From a virus, in IMG/VR virus record IMGVR_UViG_3300031626_000004, positions 1 to 50,266 of that record: DNA of 50,266 nt; one strand, 5' to 3'. The translations under genes were made by a program, and so were the position numbers. The notes under the pieces were generated by a model. It saw only the letters and a program-made list of their open reading frames with translations, did not search any database and was not told the origin of the DNA. Numbering within the stretch: the stretch's first letter is position 1; each line of letters opens with the position of its first letter. Positions 14,530-23,727 of the stretch are shown here, piece after piece.

Positions 14530-14848
14530 TGAAGTCTTAGACACAGCAAAAGAACTGATCAATGGATCGAGGGCCAAGGACTACGGGGATGCGTTCGAGA
14601 ACTTCTCTCGGATTGCAGTAGGCTGGAACGCCATCATCAAAGAGGCGATGATGACTCACGGGCATGTGACCGAGCGGCACATTGCGCTGATGATGGACTG
14701 GTTGAAGACGGCACGGCTGCTCAACGACCTCGACAAGGTAGACTCGTGGATCGACAAGTGTGGCTACAGTGCGTTGGGCTCAGAGTTCACGGATCGTGAG
14801 AACGACATCCAAAAGCGTATAGCTTTGCACCTAAAGAAAGATAATTGA
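14519..14848 (+). CDS. DUF6378-like phage protein (109 aa)
   Basis: The protein is a bundle of helices with the conserved blocks AKDYGDAFENFSRIAVGWNA, ALMMDWLKTARLL and WIDKCGYSAL. This pattern matches a widespread phage family of unknown activity (DUF6378 by memory). The mixed acidic helices resemble all-alpha NTP pyrophosphohydrolases, but I do not see their metal-binding motif. I use the ATG at 14519. It is coupled to PolA downstream through TGATG. Confidence 0.7.
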   Translation: MKRDEVLDTAKELINGSRAKDYGDAFENFSRIAVGWNAIIKEAMMTHGHVTERHIALMMDWLKTARLLNDLDKVDSWIDKCGYSALGSEFTDRENDIQKRIALHLKKDN

Positions 14849-16761
14849 TGTCAGAGAACCTATTCGGAAGCGATCTGCACCACCAGTTTAAAGGGGAGAT
14901 GGACATGATAGACTCGGACTGGAACATACCGCCGGAGTACCCAGACCTGACAGGCTATAAAGAAGTTGCTGTTGATCTGGAAACCAAGGACCCGAACATC
15001 AAGACGCTTGGCCCAGGCTGGTCTAGGAAAGACGGGCACATCATCGGGATCGCTGTCGCAGCGGGAGAGTACAAGGGGTACTTCCCTATCCGCCACGAGA
15101 ACGGGCACAACCTTGATCCAAGGATCACGTTGAAGTGGCTGAAGAAGCAGATGGCTGTGCCTGAGATGGATGTAATAATGCATAACGCAACCTACGATGC
15201 GGGTTGGATGCGGGCCGAGGGCGTCGAGATCAAGGGTCGGATGATCGACACCATGATTACAGGCGCTCTGGTTGACGAGAACCGCTGGTCCTTTGGCCTT
15301 GATGCGATGGCTCGGGACTATGCTGGGGTACGCAAAGACGAGAAGATGTTGAAGGCTGCGGCTGCGGCGTGGGGCATCGATCCCAAGGCAGAGATGTGGC
15401 AGTTACCCCCGATGTATGTTGGGGCCTACGCCGAACGCGATGCTGTGGCGACACTGAAACTCTGGCAGGCCCTGAAGATCCAATTGGATGAGCAGAAGCT
15501 GTGGGACATCTGGAACACTGAGACCAAACTAATCCCTTGCTTGCTGGACATGCGGAGCAAAGGGGTGCGCGTTGATCTGGACAAGGCTGATCGCAACAAG
15601 AAGTTAATCCGCAGCAAGTCTAAAGAGATGCGGCGTTTGATCGAGAAGGAAGCTGGGCTTGAGGTAGACATCTGGGCCTCTGCATCCATCGCTAAGATGT
15701 TTGACAAGCTGGGCCTTGAGTACCCAAGGACCGAGAGGGGTGCGCCCTCGTTCAACAAAGCGTATCTAAACAACCACCCGTCTGAGATATGCCAGAAGCT
15801 GGTTAAGCTGCGGGAGTTCGACAAGGCTGACAGCACGTTTATCGACAGCATCCTGCGGCACGAGCACAACGGGCGCATCCACACGGAGCTCCACTCCACT
15901 CGGAGGGACGAGGGCGGCACGGTCACGGGCAGATTCTCCTCCTCGAACCCCAATCTCCAGCAGATTCCGGCGCGGGACAAGGACATCAAGAAACTAATCC
16001 GCGGTCTTTTTATCCCAGAAGAGGGGTACAAGTGGGGATCGTTCGATTATTCTAGCCAAGAACCAAGATTACTCGTACACTTCGCCGCCAGCGTTGGGGA
16101 GATCCAAGGGCAGGATCTGCTCGCGGACATTGTCCACCAGTACAACACCGCTGATGTAGACCTCCACCAGATTGTCGCTGACCTAGCTGGGATCAAGCGC
16201 AAGGAAGCGAAGGCCGTGAACCTCGGGATTATGTACGGGATGGGTGTGGCAAAGCTAGCCGATCAACTGGGCGTCGATCCAGATGAGGCGAAGGGATTGC
16301 TGCAGCAGCACCGCGAGATGGTGCCGTTTGTTAAGGCACTGGCTGAGATGGCTTCTCGTAGGGCCGCAAACTCAGGGCAAATCCGGACGGTGTTAGGTCG
16401 TCTGTGCCGCTTCCACCTTTGGGAGCCCACTACGTTCGGGGCAGGCAAACCTTTGCCCCACGAGGAGGCGTTGAAGGAATACGGGGGAGTCAACGGCATG
16501 GGTATCCGCCGCGCCTTCACATACAAAGCACTCAACCGTTTGATCCAAGGATCGGCGGCGGACCAAACCAAGAAGGCTATGCTCGATTGTTACAGTGAGG
16601 GATATACTCCTATGCTAACGGTACATGACGAGCTATGCTTTAACATAGATAGCCCAGAGCAGACTGCCAGGATCAAGGAGATCATGGAGAACGGAGTCCA
16701 GCTAAAGGTTCCATCTAAAATTGACGTTGATATTCAAGATGATTGGGGAGAAATCGAATGA
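14848..16761 (+). CDS. Family A DNA polymerase with 3'-5' exonuclease
   Basis: The 637-aa enzyme has exonuclease motifs VAVDLET (D43, E45), NATYDAGWM and YAERDAVATLKLW, then polymerase motifs: RFSSSNPNLQQIP, motif A FDYSSQEPRL (D400), motif B RKEAKAVNLGIMYG and motif C TVHDELCF (D594). It replicates phage DNA. At the position equivalent to E. coli Pol I Phe762 (tuned for dideoxynucleotide and fidelity properties) it has Leu459. There is no 5'-3' exonuclease domain and no DnaJ-like insertion. The start at 14848 overlaps the previous stop. Confidence 0.96.
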   Translation: MSENLFGSDLHHQFKGEMDMIDSDWNIPPEYPDLTGYKEVAVDLETKDPNIKTLGPGWSRKDGHIIGIAVAAGEYKGYFPIRHENGHNLDPRITLKWLKKQMAVPEMDVIMHNATYDAGWMRAEGVEIKGRMIDTMITGALVDENRWSFGLDAMARDYAGVRKDEKMLKAAAAAWGIDPKAEMWQLPPMYVGAYAERDAVATLKLWQALKIQLDEQKLWDIWNTETKLIPCLLDMRSKGVRVDLDKADRNKKLIRSKSKEMRRLIEKEAGLEVDIWASASIAKMFDKLGLEYPRTERGAPSFNKAYLNNHPSEICQKLVKLREFDKADSTFIDSILRHEHNGRIHTELHSTRRDEGGTVTGRFSSSNPNLQQIPARDKDIKKLIRGLFIPEEGYKWGSFDYSSQEPRLLVHFAASVGEIQGQDLLADIVHQYNTADVDLHQIVADLAGIKRKEAKAVNLGIMYGMGVAKLADQLGVDPDEAKGLLQQHREMVPFVKALAEMASRRAANSGQIRTVLGRLCRFHLWEPTTFGAGKPLPHEEALKEYGGVNGMGIRRAFTYKALNRLIQGSAADQTKKAMLDCYSEGYTPMLTVHDELCFNIDSPEQTARIKEIMENGVQLKVPSKIDVDIQDDWGEIE

Positions 16762-16967
16762 CACATATAGAAGACCTGCAAGCACTAGGCTTCCGTCAAA
16801 TGCACAAGGTACAGATCGATGCGCTGCTTGACCTGATTGCCGTAACCCTAAACCTAGCAGCCCTGACCAATGATCCAGATGTTATCGACGAGACCGAGGC
16901 CACCTGTGACGAACTGGTTCGTCTGTTTGGCGGCAACGGCGTCGAGTTATCTATCAATGTTCACTGA
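16758..16967 (+). CDS. 69-aa protein at the end of the replication operon
   Basis: The ATG overlaps the PolA stop by 4 nt (ATGA). The product is helical (QIDALLDLIAVTLNLAALTN) with acidic residues after it. Function is unknown. Its last 7 nt overlap the end of the converging structural operon. Confidence 0.65.
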   Translation: MTHIEDLQALGFRQMHKVQIDALLDLIAVTLNLAALTNDPDVIDETEATCDELVRLFGGNGVELSINVH

Positions 16968-19900
16968 CGTGGCTGGTTAGCTCGGTTTATAATATCTTGG
17001 TTCTTCGGGTCACCTAAGAGACCTGGGGCCAAGGTCCGAGCACGTTGCAACAAGTTACCACCCAGATCGGAGAACGAGTCCGCCGCTCCACTGACTGCTT
17101 CCGAAGCGGTGTCAACGAATGACGGGGCTGCTTGCGGTGTGGGGGACGGTGTCGGTGCAGGCATCTCGACAGGGACGCCAAACACAGGTGCCTCGTTTGA
17201 ACCTTCCACGCCAAACAACTCAGCCTCTCCAGTAGGAACAATCTCTGTGCGCATTAACGAACGGCGGATGTCGTTGATCTCCTGCTTTGGAAGTCGTTGA
17301 AGGATTCGATTCTCTTGTTTCTGGTTAACCTCTTGGTTAACCTCTCGAATTAAGTTTCGGCTCATAGTGATTGGGACGTACTTGTTTTTCATTATCAAAC
17401 TTAGTTCCTTTTTAGAAACACCGGAGTTATCAAACGCTTTGTATATTTCCCGACGGCTCATGCCTGCAGCCATGGCTGTGTCTATCTTTGCTTTTAACGC
17501 AGCCTGTTGACGACGACGAGCATCGTTTGCTTTGACGTAGGCGTTGATCACATCTTCTTTTGTGGCATCATTGTCATCAGCAACCTTTGTAAAGATCGAT
17601 ACCGCACTGGATCTAAGGCCAGAATATTCAGACCCCGCATAGCTAAGACTGCGAGGTATGTTGAGCTTCAATGCCCGAAGACCAGTAAGCATAGTTCCTG
17701 CTTCTTCAAACGGTGTGTACTCGTCCCCTTGTTTGGACGGCGTTCCTGTAAGCGCACGAAGCGAACGGCCCTGAACAAACTCGCCGCCCTTAACTGTTGT
17801 GACTTGGTCCACGATGCCTGGGAGAAACGCACCAACGACATGGGTCAACGACTTGGACAACCTGTCTCCCAAAGGCTCGGCGGGTTCATATATTTCTGCA
17901 CCCGTTTGGGTTTTCCCTTGGCGTGTAGTAACGTCAATGATTCGTTCCGCAGCCATGGCCTCTGAGGCAAAGGGTTCCGCAAACTTCTTGAATCCTTCCC
18001 ACGATGCCATGCTAACTTGCTCTGCAAACCCTGCGTCAACAGAACCTTTGGCAAAGTACTCTTGCATGGCGGCGCGGGCGGGAGTGAGCATGAACTCATA
18101 GGGCAGCATGTATGACAGATCGATATACTCGGCTTCGCCCTTCTCGTCAGGTTTGGTCAAGTACACAAGAGTGTTGCCCTTGGTCCAAGGGGCCGCGCCA
18201 GCCTGCAGGATGTCTTCTTCGGCTTCGGTAACGCCAAGCATGTCGTGGGCCGCGCCTTTGAATGCGATAGGGGCAGCGCCCGCCATTGCGACATAACCAG
18301 ACAGACGTTGAGCGCCGATAGCTCGGACCTGTCGTGCAAAGATATCGGCTTGTTCCTTGCCCATGGCTTTTACCAAATCGTCTGTTGCTTGGAAGCCCAT
18401 TTCTTTGAGAGAACGACTTACGATGTTGCCAGACGTACGGATGATTTCCGCAGGGAACGCCATGAAGTTACCAACAACAGGGATCCGACGAAGCTGTTTG
18501 ATAGCTTCGGGGACCATGGAGTAAGTAGGCATGGTTTGACGAACGATGTCCGTCACGAACATGTTGCCGAAGTCCGTGCCCGCAATGGACGAGGACCTCT
18601 GCGCCAAGCCTGATCGGGCTAACGCTTCTTGAACAGCAGGGGTCAGGTTATCGATGTCGATCTTTGCTTTACGCATAGCTGCGCCATAACGAGCCTTTTC
18701 ACCAAGAGCACCAACAACTTTCCAGTAATCGTCCCCGAGTTTGTATGTCTTTTGCATGAAGCGAACGGGGGCCCCGAGCTTAGATCCTATAAACTTCTCT
18801 CCGCCCTGACGCAGACGTGCAGATACCCCGCCCTCTACCTGTTCTTTCATCAGACGGGTAAGCTCGTTGACCTGAATGTTCTGTCCAATAGCACCTTCAT
18901 CAGACAGAGCGCGAAGGAGTTTGTATTGCTCGGGGCTGTCCAGCGCGTTTGCTAGCAGCACTTCGGCGCTCTCTAGAACACCCATGTTCCTGCCGAGAAG
19001 ACCATTGGCCCCTACAACAAAGGTGTTGGAGATAAAGTTCCGGACTTGGGACAGCGGGTTCAGCACTGTCTTCGACATTTGGGAAATGCCTTTCAACTGC
19101 AATGAAACAGCCAAGGCATCTTGCACCCCAGAGTATGCGCGGGATGGAGTTGTCAGCGCGTTGTAAACCTCAACGGGGACATAGTTTCCCGAAAGAGAAC
19201 CAAACTTTCCGCCGAATGCATTTTCTAAATCGACTTCCCCAGCTTTAACGTAGCCCATGTCCCCTGTCAGGTCTGCAATCTGATTGTCCGTCAGGTTCGC
19301 ACCGTCAATGACCATGGGCCTAGCACCAGCGTTCATCTCTGAAACCGCTTCCGCCAAAGGTCTTGCGTTTCTAGGTACAAGTGTTGCAGGGTCAATCCCG
19401 CCCGACACAGTGTCGAACAATCTTTGCCCTGCCATAGTGGAGGAGAGGCTGTCGATGGTCCGGAGAAAGGCTTCCTTCGGGTCACGAATCTCGCCCATCA
19501 TCTCGCGAAGCATAGGGGCTTCGGTTAGCATCTGGCTGCGGCCTTCAAGCATACCCTGTGAAACATTAAACAAGGACGCACGGCCCTTTTCTGCAGAGGC
19601 CCCTTGACCTTTAGTATACTTCGCTGCTTGGGCTCGAGCTTCTGGAGTCAAACCCGTGGCGTTAAGGGTCTGGTTAAATATCTTGTCAATCTCTTGCGAT
19701 GCTTTTTGGGTGGCGGCAACGGGATCCGCTGCCAACAAAGGATCTTTCCGCATAAGATACTTGCTGACTTGATCAAGCGCCCCTTTGTATTGAGGCATTT
19801 GCGCGACAGGAGTACTGAAGTTTTCAGGGCGCGTGTGTAATTCATAGACACGGCGAATGTATGATCCTTGGTTCGCATCGAACTGCGCTTTCAAAGTAGA

Positions 19901-21103
19901 CTTTGTTGCGTCGTCTAGGTTCGGAGCGGCGTCAACGGATGACTTGAAACTCTTACTCAGATCATCAACCTGCATACGCATGGCATCCGCTGCGCCCGCA
20001 GCCTTCTCACTGTATGCTTTGACAAAGTCAGACCGCTTAACTTCCCCAGTCAAGTAATCCATTGTCGTGTTGTATGCCTTCTGAACTGCCGCTTTCTTCT
20101 CGCCTCGCTTTAGTTTCTGAGCACTAATAGCTTTTTTCATTGCGCCATCATAGTTAGCCAGAAGCTGGGCTGCGATGCCTTGTTCAGTTTCTCCAACAGC
20201 TTCCGCTGTGCGGATGGCGTCTGCGATTTCAGGTGGAGTAAATCCGTTTGGTGTCAGATACCTACGGACAAACGGTACACTTGTGGCCTTCTCTCCAAGA
20301 AAGTTCAGTCCTTTAGACAGAGCCCTAGCCGTGGCCGGGACCCCAGGAACCATGGCCGCGCTCCGAACAGTTCCGCCAATAACAGGAAGAAGTACTTCCC
20401 CAGCGGCGTTGAACATAGCACCTTCAAGACCCAGCCGGAACTTGTTGCGAAGACGAACGCCTGCCAGCGCCATTCCGGTTATGCCCTCTTCATCTTCTGT
20501 GCGTAATTGTTCGGGCATAGCGTCCCAGCTATCAGCCAGAGACGTATTGGTGCTTGGAGAAACAAGGAAGTCCGCGACCCCTGTGCCCGCTGTGGTTAGA
20601 ACTGCCCGTCCAGCCTGCGTCTTTGCCAAGTTGCTTTTCTTGCCAAACTCGACGGCGGACTTTCCGAACCAAGTCTTAGCTGCGGGGAGCGCGGTCCCAG
20701 CTTTGACTGCCGCGGAGGCCTTCCCTGCTTTACTTACCCAACCCAAAACGGGGATAGCTGCGGAACCATAGTTCACGACCATCTCTACAACTTTTCCCGC
20801 GGTTCTTTCAGGGGTAAAACCTAAAGAGTTTTTAGCATCTTCAAAGAACTGAGACGTGGCTTCTTGAGCGCCCTCGTCCGCGACGCCCGTAGCCTCAAGA
20901 CCGATGGCACCAAGTTCACCCACCCCTTGAACGATGTCCACGACACCCGCGCCAACACCTCTGGCAACAGAGCCGAGGACTGTTTGGTCAGACTCTGGCT
21001 CCTCGTCAGCGGCAACGCCAAATAGTTCAGAGCCCTCGTTAGCGGCAACGCCAAATAGTTCAGGGCCCTCGTCAGCGGCAACGCCAAATAGTTTTTCCGC
21101 CAT
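16961..21103 (-). CDS. Very large virion protein, candidate DNA-ejection protein (1380 aa)
   Basis: This is the last gene of the structural operon. The 1380-aa protein has a long N-terminal part that is Gly/Ala-rich, with several stretches that could be amphipathic or membrane-seeking (ARGVGAGVVDIVQGVGELGA), a large helical middle (residues about 300-900) and a Pro-rich C-terminal segment. Podoviruses place large internal core/ejection proteins at this position. A 12-residue repeat containing LFGV occurs three times at residues 5-29 and again twice near the C-terminus. I see no clear transglycosylase catalytic motif. Assignment is by size, composition and position. Confidence 0.6.
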   Translation of the reverse strand: MAEKLFGVAADEGPELFGVAANEGSELFGVAADEEPESDQTVLGSVARGVGAGVVDIVQGVGELGAIGLEATGVADEGAQEATSQFFEDAKNSLGFTPERTAGKVVEMVVNYGSAAIPVLGWVSKAGKASAAVKAGTALPAAKTWFGKSAVEFGKKSNLAKTQAGRAVLTTAGTGVADFLVSPSTNTSLADSWDAMPEQLRTEDEEGITGMALAGVRLRNKFRLGLEGAMFNAAGEVLLPVIGGTVRSAAMVPGVPATARALSKGLNFLGEKATSVPFVRRYLTPNGFTPPEIADAIRTAEAVGETEQGIAAQLLANYDGAMKKAISAQKLKRGEKKAAVQKAYNTTMDYLTGEVKRSDFVKAYSEKAAGAADAMRMQVDDLSKSFKSSVDAAPNLDDATKSTLKAQFDANQGSYIRRVYELHTRPENFSTPVAQMPQYKGALDQVSKYLMRKDPLLAADPVAATQKASQEIDKIFNQTLNATGLTPEARAQAAKYTKGQGASAEKGRASLFNVSQGMLEGRSQMLTEAPMLREMMGEIRDPKEAFLRTIDSLSSTMAGQRLFDTVSGGIDPATLVPRNARPLAEAVSEMNAGARPMVIDGANLTDNQIADLTGDMGYVKAGEVDLENAFGGKFGSLSGNYVPVEVYNALTTPSRAYSGVQDALAVSLQLKGISQMSKTVLNPLSQVRNFISNTFVVGANGLLGRNMGVLESAEVLLANALDSPEQYKLLRALSDEGAIGQNIQVNELTRLMKEQVEGGVSARLRQGGEKFIGSKLGAPVRFMQKTYKLGDDYWKVVGALGEKARYGAAMRKAKIDIDNLTPAVQEALARSGLAQRSSSIAGTDFGNMFVTDIVRQTMPTYSMVPEAIKQLRRIPVVGNFMAFPAEIIRTSGNIVSRSLKEMGFQATDDLVKAMGKEQADIFARQVRAIGAQRLSGYVAMAGAAPIAFKGAAHDMLGVTEAEEDILQAGAAPWTKGNTLVYLTKPDEKGEAEYIDLSYMLPYEFMLTPARAAMQEYFAKGSVDAGFAEQVSMASWEGFKKFAEPFASEAMAAERIIDVTTRQGKTQTGAEIYEPAEPLGDRLSKSLTHVVGAFLPGIVDQVTTVKGGEFVQGRSLRALTGTPSKQGDEYTPFEEAGTMLTGLRALKLNIPRSLSYAGSEYSGLRSSAVSIFTKVADDNDATKEDVINAYVKANDARRRQQAALKAKIDTAMAAGMSRREIYKAFDNSGVSKKELSLIMKNKYVPITMSRNLIREVNQEVNQKQENRILQRLPKQEINDIRRSLMRTEIVPTGEAELFGVEGSNEAPVFGVPVEMPAPTPSPTPQAAPSFVDTASEAVSGAADSFSDLGGNLLQRARTLAPGLLGDPKNQDIINRANQPRQ
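21003..21090 (-). repeat. 36-nt tandem repeat coding for the LFGV motif
   Basis: Three copies of a 36-nt unit, with GCAACGCCAAATAGTT on the plus strand repeated at 36-nt spacing, encode three 12-aa units of the form ELFGVAADEGP. Degenerate copies of the same code appear at about 17180-17225, near the C-terminus of the same gene. Confidence 0.85.
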
Positions 21104-21112
21104 GCGAGGCTC

Positions 21113-23716
21113 CTATGGTTTTTTCCGTGGTTTATCGTTTTGTATAAACTCAGTTCCAGAGGGCAGCGCGTCATACTCAGCTTGGGTTGTCACCACAGGT
21201 TTCTTACCCCGAATGGGCTCACCCGAAAGATCCATTTTGTAGTCTTCACTGACTCGGGTTCTTGCGGCGTTCAGGGCGTCGTCATATGTCTCGTAGTCTC
21301 CGGAACCCCCCGCATAAAGCGTCTCTGCCAAACGATACATTTGAGTCAGGGGCTCGGTGCGTTTTCCGTAAATACTGTCTGTGCCTTTGACTTTTGCAAC
21401 AGCTAGGTCCCGACCAAACTTTTCACGAGCCCGTTTGTCTGCAAGGACTTCTCCAAATGCGGTCAGCGTAAACTTATCGTCCCGTGCTTTCTTGTCCGTG
21501 GTATTCTTGCTGATCTGAGCAGTGCTTGCAAGCAAGCCGTCAGCGATGTTCTTCATTGCATCAGGGCTTTCGCCCGCAGCAATCCCAAACCCGAGCATCG
21601 CCATGTTCATCCAGAATTGTTCTTTTTCGTCCTCGTCTGTCTGACCCATAAGATCCGTCAGCATCTTCTTCATTGCAACGGTCTGGTCTTTGACGCTCAT
21701 GTTTGAGGTATCAACCCCCGTAGATTTCAGTAAGGCGTCGGCGGCGATCGTGTTCGCGTCTCCTGGGTTCTTATCTATGTCCGTTAGGATTGTATCTGTG
21801 TCAATTGCGGGGGCTTCTCCAAATGCGGTGGGGGCTTCTACCTCGGGGGCTTCTGCGGCGGGGGCTTCTGCGGCGGGGGTTACAGTTTCCGCGACAGCTT
21901 CTGGCGCAGCTTCTGCCTCTGCCGCGGCAGCTTCTTCGGCGCGAACCTCCTCCAACACGTTTACTGTTGGAGGCTCGGGGACTACAACGGCGTCTGCCCG
22001 ATCTAAAAGGTCAACTGCCGTTTCTGGCTCAATGATCCCGAGCTTAGACCCAATGTTCCCAGCTAGGTCTAACGCGCCTCGTGTAAATCTTGATTGCAGA
22101 TTAGGATAGCTTAGATTGCTCAACAAAAGGTTTGAGTCATATCTTTCTTCTAAAACTTTCTTACGATTTTCCAGAACTGTTCTTTCATTCTCTGACGTAC
22201 TGGGATCAGCTATGCGGTCAAGAAGGGATTTATATTCAGTCTCTAAGTTTTGAAGATACTCCGGATCGCCTTCTTCTGGGACACGCCCAAGATCTTCTAC
22301 GGAGGCAAAGAGGTCCCCTGCAGTCAGCTCAGAAACTTCCCCGTCTTCATTGCGAACTACATAAACGCCGTTTGCGCTGCCCAAGATTTCCAAGTTTAAG
22401 GCGTTTGCTACAGAGTTAACGTCTGTTTCTTCGGTTGCATTTGCGGTAAGGGCAGCCTGTTCTTCTTCCGCAGTTATTTCTCCAGTTATATCGCCCTGCA
22501 ATTGGGAAAACAGTTCTGTCGCTTGAGCTAATTTATCAGCCTCTGTCCTTTCCCCGCCAGGGTTCCTTGCGCCCTCTTGGGCTGCAAGAGCCACTTCATC
22601 CGCACGAGCATTGTTTGCGTCGACGTAACTTTGATTTCTTTCAGCGTCCCCGGTTCTAATCTCGTTGATTCTATTCACAAACGGAGTGATAAACGAGTTG
22701 CCAATTACGTTTGAGTCTAGGCCCGTGCTTTCAAGCGCAGTTTCAAGAGGGTTATTTGAGTAAACACTGGAACGAAGTTGGTCCAACACGGAACGGTTGT
22801 CCTCCACAGGAGGATTCCTTCCGGCCTCTTCCGTATTAAGGGCTGCATTAGCCCTTTCGGCCTCTGCAATTCTCTGGGCTTCTACTGCAGCCGCAGCTTC
22901 CTGCTCACGACCCAGACGAATAGAGGAGCGAAGCTCGTTGTCTTCCATTACATCCCCGACAGGGGCAAACACTTCACTTGCCATGTCTCCAACAGGTTCA
23001 AAAATACTACGCAAAGTATCGTTTAGGGAGAACCCGCCTTCAGCAGCAGGCAATTCTTGTACGTCGTCAACAACTTCTGGAGTGACAAGGGCCGTGGGAT
23101 CAACCCGCCCTGCAGCAATGGCATTCTGAAGGGGCTCCATGGACTGTTGCATCGAGGCACCTAAATCTTGAACGGGGCCTTCTATTACTTCGCCTAAATT
23201 TTGAACGGGGCCTCGGATGGTTTCCGCCACAGGAGTCATTAGGCTCCGCATCAAATCAGCTATTCCGCCGCCGCCGTCAACAACTGGCGCAGGGGGCTGG
23301 GCCATAACCTGTTGAGCAATATTAACACGGTCCTGCGTACCCTGCTGCGCAAGTTGCGCTTGACTAGGTTGCTCTCCCGACACCTTCTGAATAACCGCTT
23401 GCACGATACTCGGATCACGGATCACGTTGCCTTCTCTGTCAATAACAGTTCCGTTGTCCACAAGATAAAACACAGTGTTGCCAAGGATAACCATGTCGCC
23501 ACCGGAAGCAGCACCCGCACCGCTGGAGAAAATGTTACCTTCTCCAAAAATCTCGTTACCATAACCTGTGCCGGGGCGTGGAACACCTTGCCCACCCGTT
23601 TGAAACCGCTGGGCTGCACCCATCAGTTCAGGGGACGAAGCAAGGATTCCACCCATTCCGGCGAGCTTGGTACGAGCATCTCGGTTGGAGAACATCTTCC
23701 GATTCATAACACTCAT
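21113..23716 (-). CDS. Large acidic virion protein, unknown function (867 aa)
   Basis: The N-terminus (NRKMFSNRDARTKLAGMGGI, then LASSPELMGA) resembles the start of virion proteins in marine podoviruses. The rest is very acidic and Ala/Gln-rich, with a Pro/Glu/Ala low-complexity stretch near residues 595-640 (AEAPAAEAPEVEAP). It lies between two other probable ejection or internal proteins, so it may be an internal core protein. Start may be 23716 or, with MNRK, 23707. The basis is composition and position only. Confidence 0.6.
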   Translation of the reverse strand: MSVMNRKMFSNRDARTKLAGMGGILASSPELMGAAQRFQTGGQGVPRPGTGYGNEIFGEGNIFSSGAGAASGGDMVILGNTVFYLVDNGTVIDREGNVIRDPSIVQAVIQKVSGEQPSQAQLAQQGTQDRVNIAQQVMAQPPAPVVDGGGGIADLMRSLMTPVAETIRGPVQNLGEVIEGPVQDLGASMQQSMEPLQNAIAAGRVDPTALVTPEVVDDVQELPAAEGGFSLNDTLRSIFEPVGDMASEVFAPVGDVMEDNELRSSIRLGREQEAAAAVEAQRIAEAERANAALNTEEAGRNPPVEDNRSVLDQLRSSVYSNNPLETALESTGLDSNVIGNSFITPFVNRINEIRTGDAERNQSYVDANNARADEVALAAQEGARNPGGERTEADKLAQATELFSQLQGDITGEITAEEEQAALTANATEETDVNSVANALNLEILGSANGVYVVRNEDGEVSELTAGDLFASVEDLGRVPEEGDPEYLQNLETEYKSLLDRIADPSTSENERTVLENRKKVLEERYDSNLLLSNLSYPNLQSRFTRGALDLAGNIGSKLGIIEPETAVDLLDRADAVVVPEPPTVNVLEEVRAEEAAAAEAEAAPEAVAETVTPAAEAPAAEAPEVEAPTAFGEAPAIDTDTILTDIDKNPGDANTIAADALLKSTGVDTSNMSVKDQTVAMKKMLTDLMGQTDEDEKEQFWMNMAMLGFGIAAGESPDAMKNIADGLLASTAQISKNTTDKKARDDKFTLTAFGEVLADKRAREKFGRDLAVAKVKGTDSIYGKRTEPLTQMYRLAETLYAGGSGDYETYDDALNAARTRVSEDYKMDLSGEPIRGKKPVVTTQAEYDALPSGTEFIQNDKPRKKP

Positions 23717-23727
23717 TGTTAAACTCC

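Noticed and set aside
14519-14848. MazG-type NTP pyrophosphohydrolase
   Set aside because: The helical pattern is similar but the EExxE/ExxD metal motif is absent, so I kept the neutral family name.
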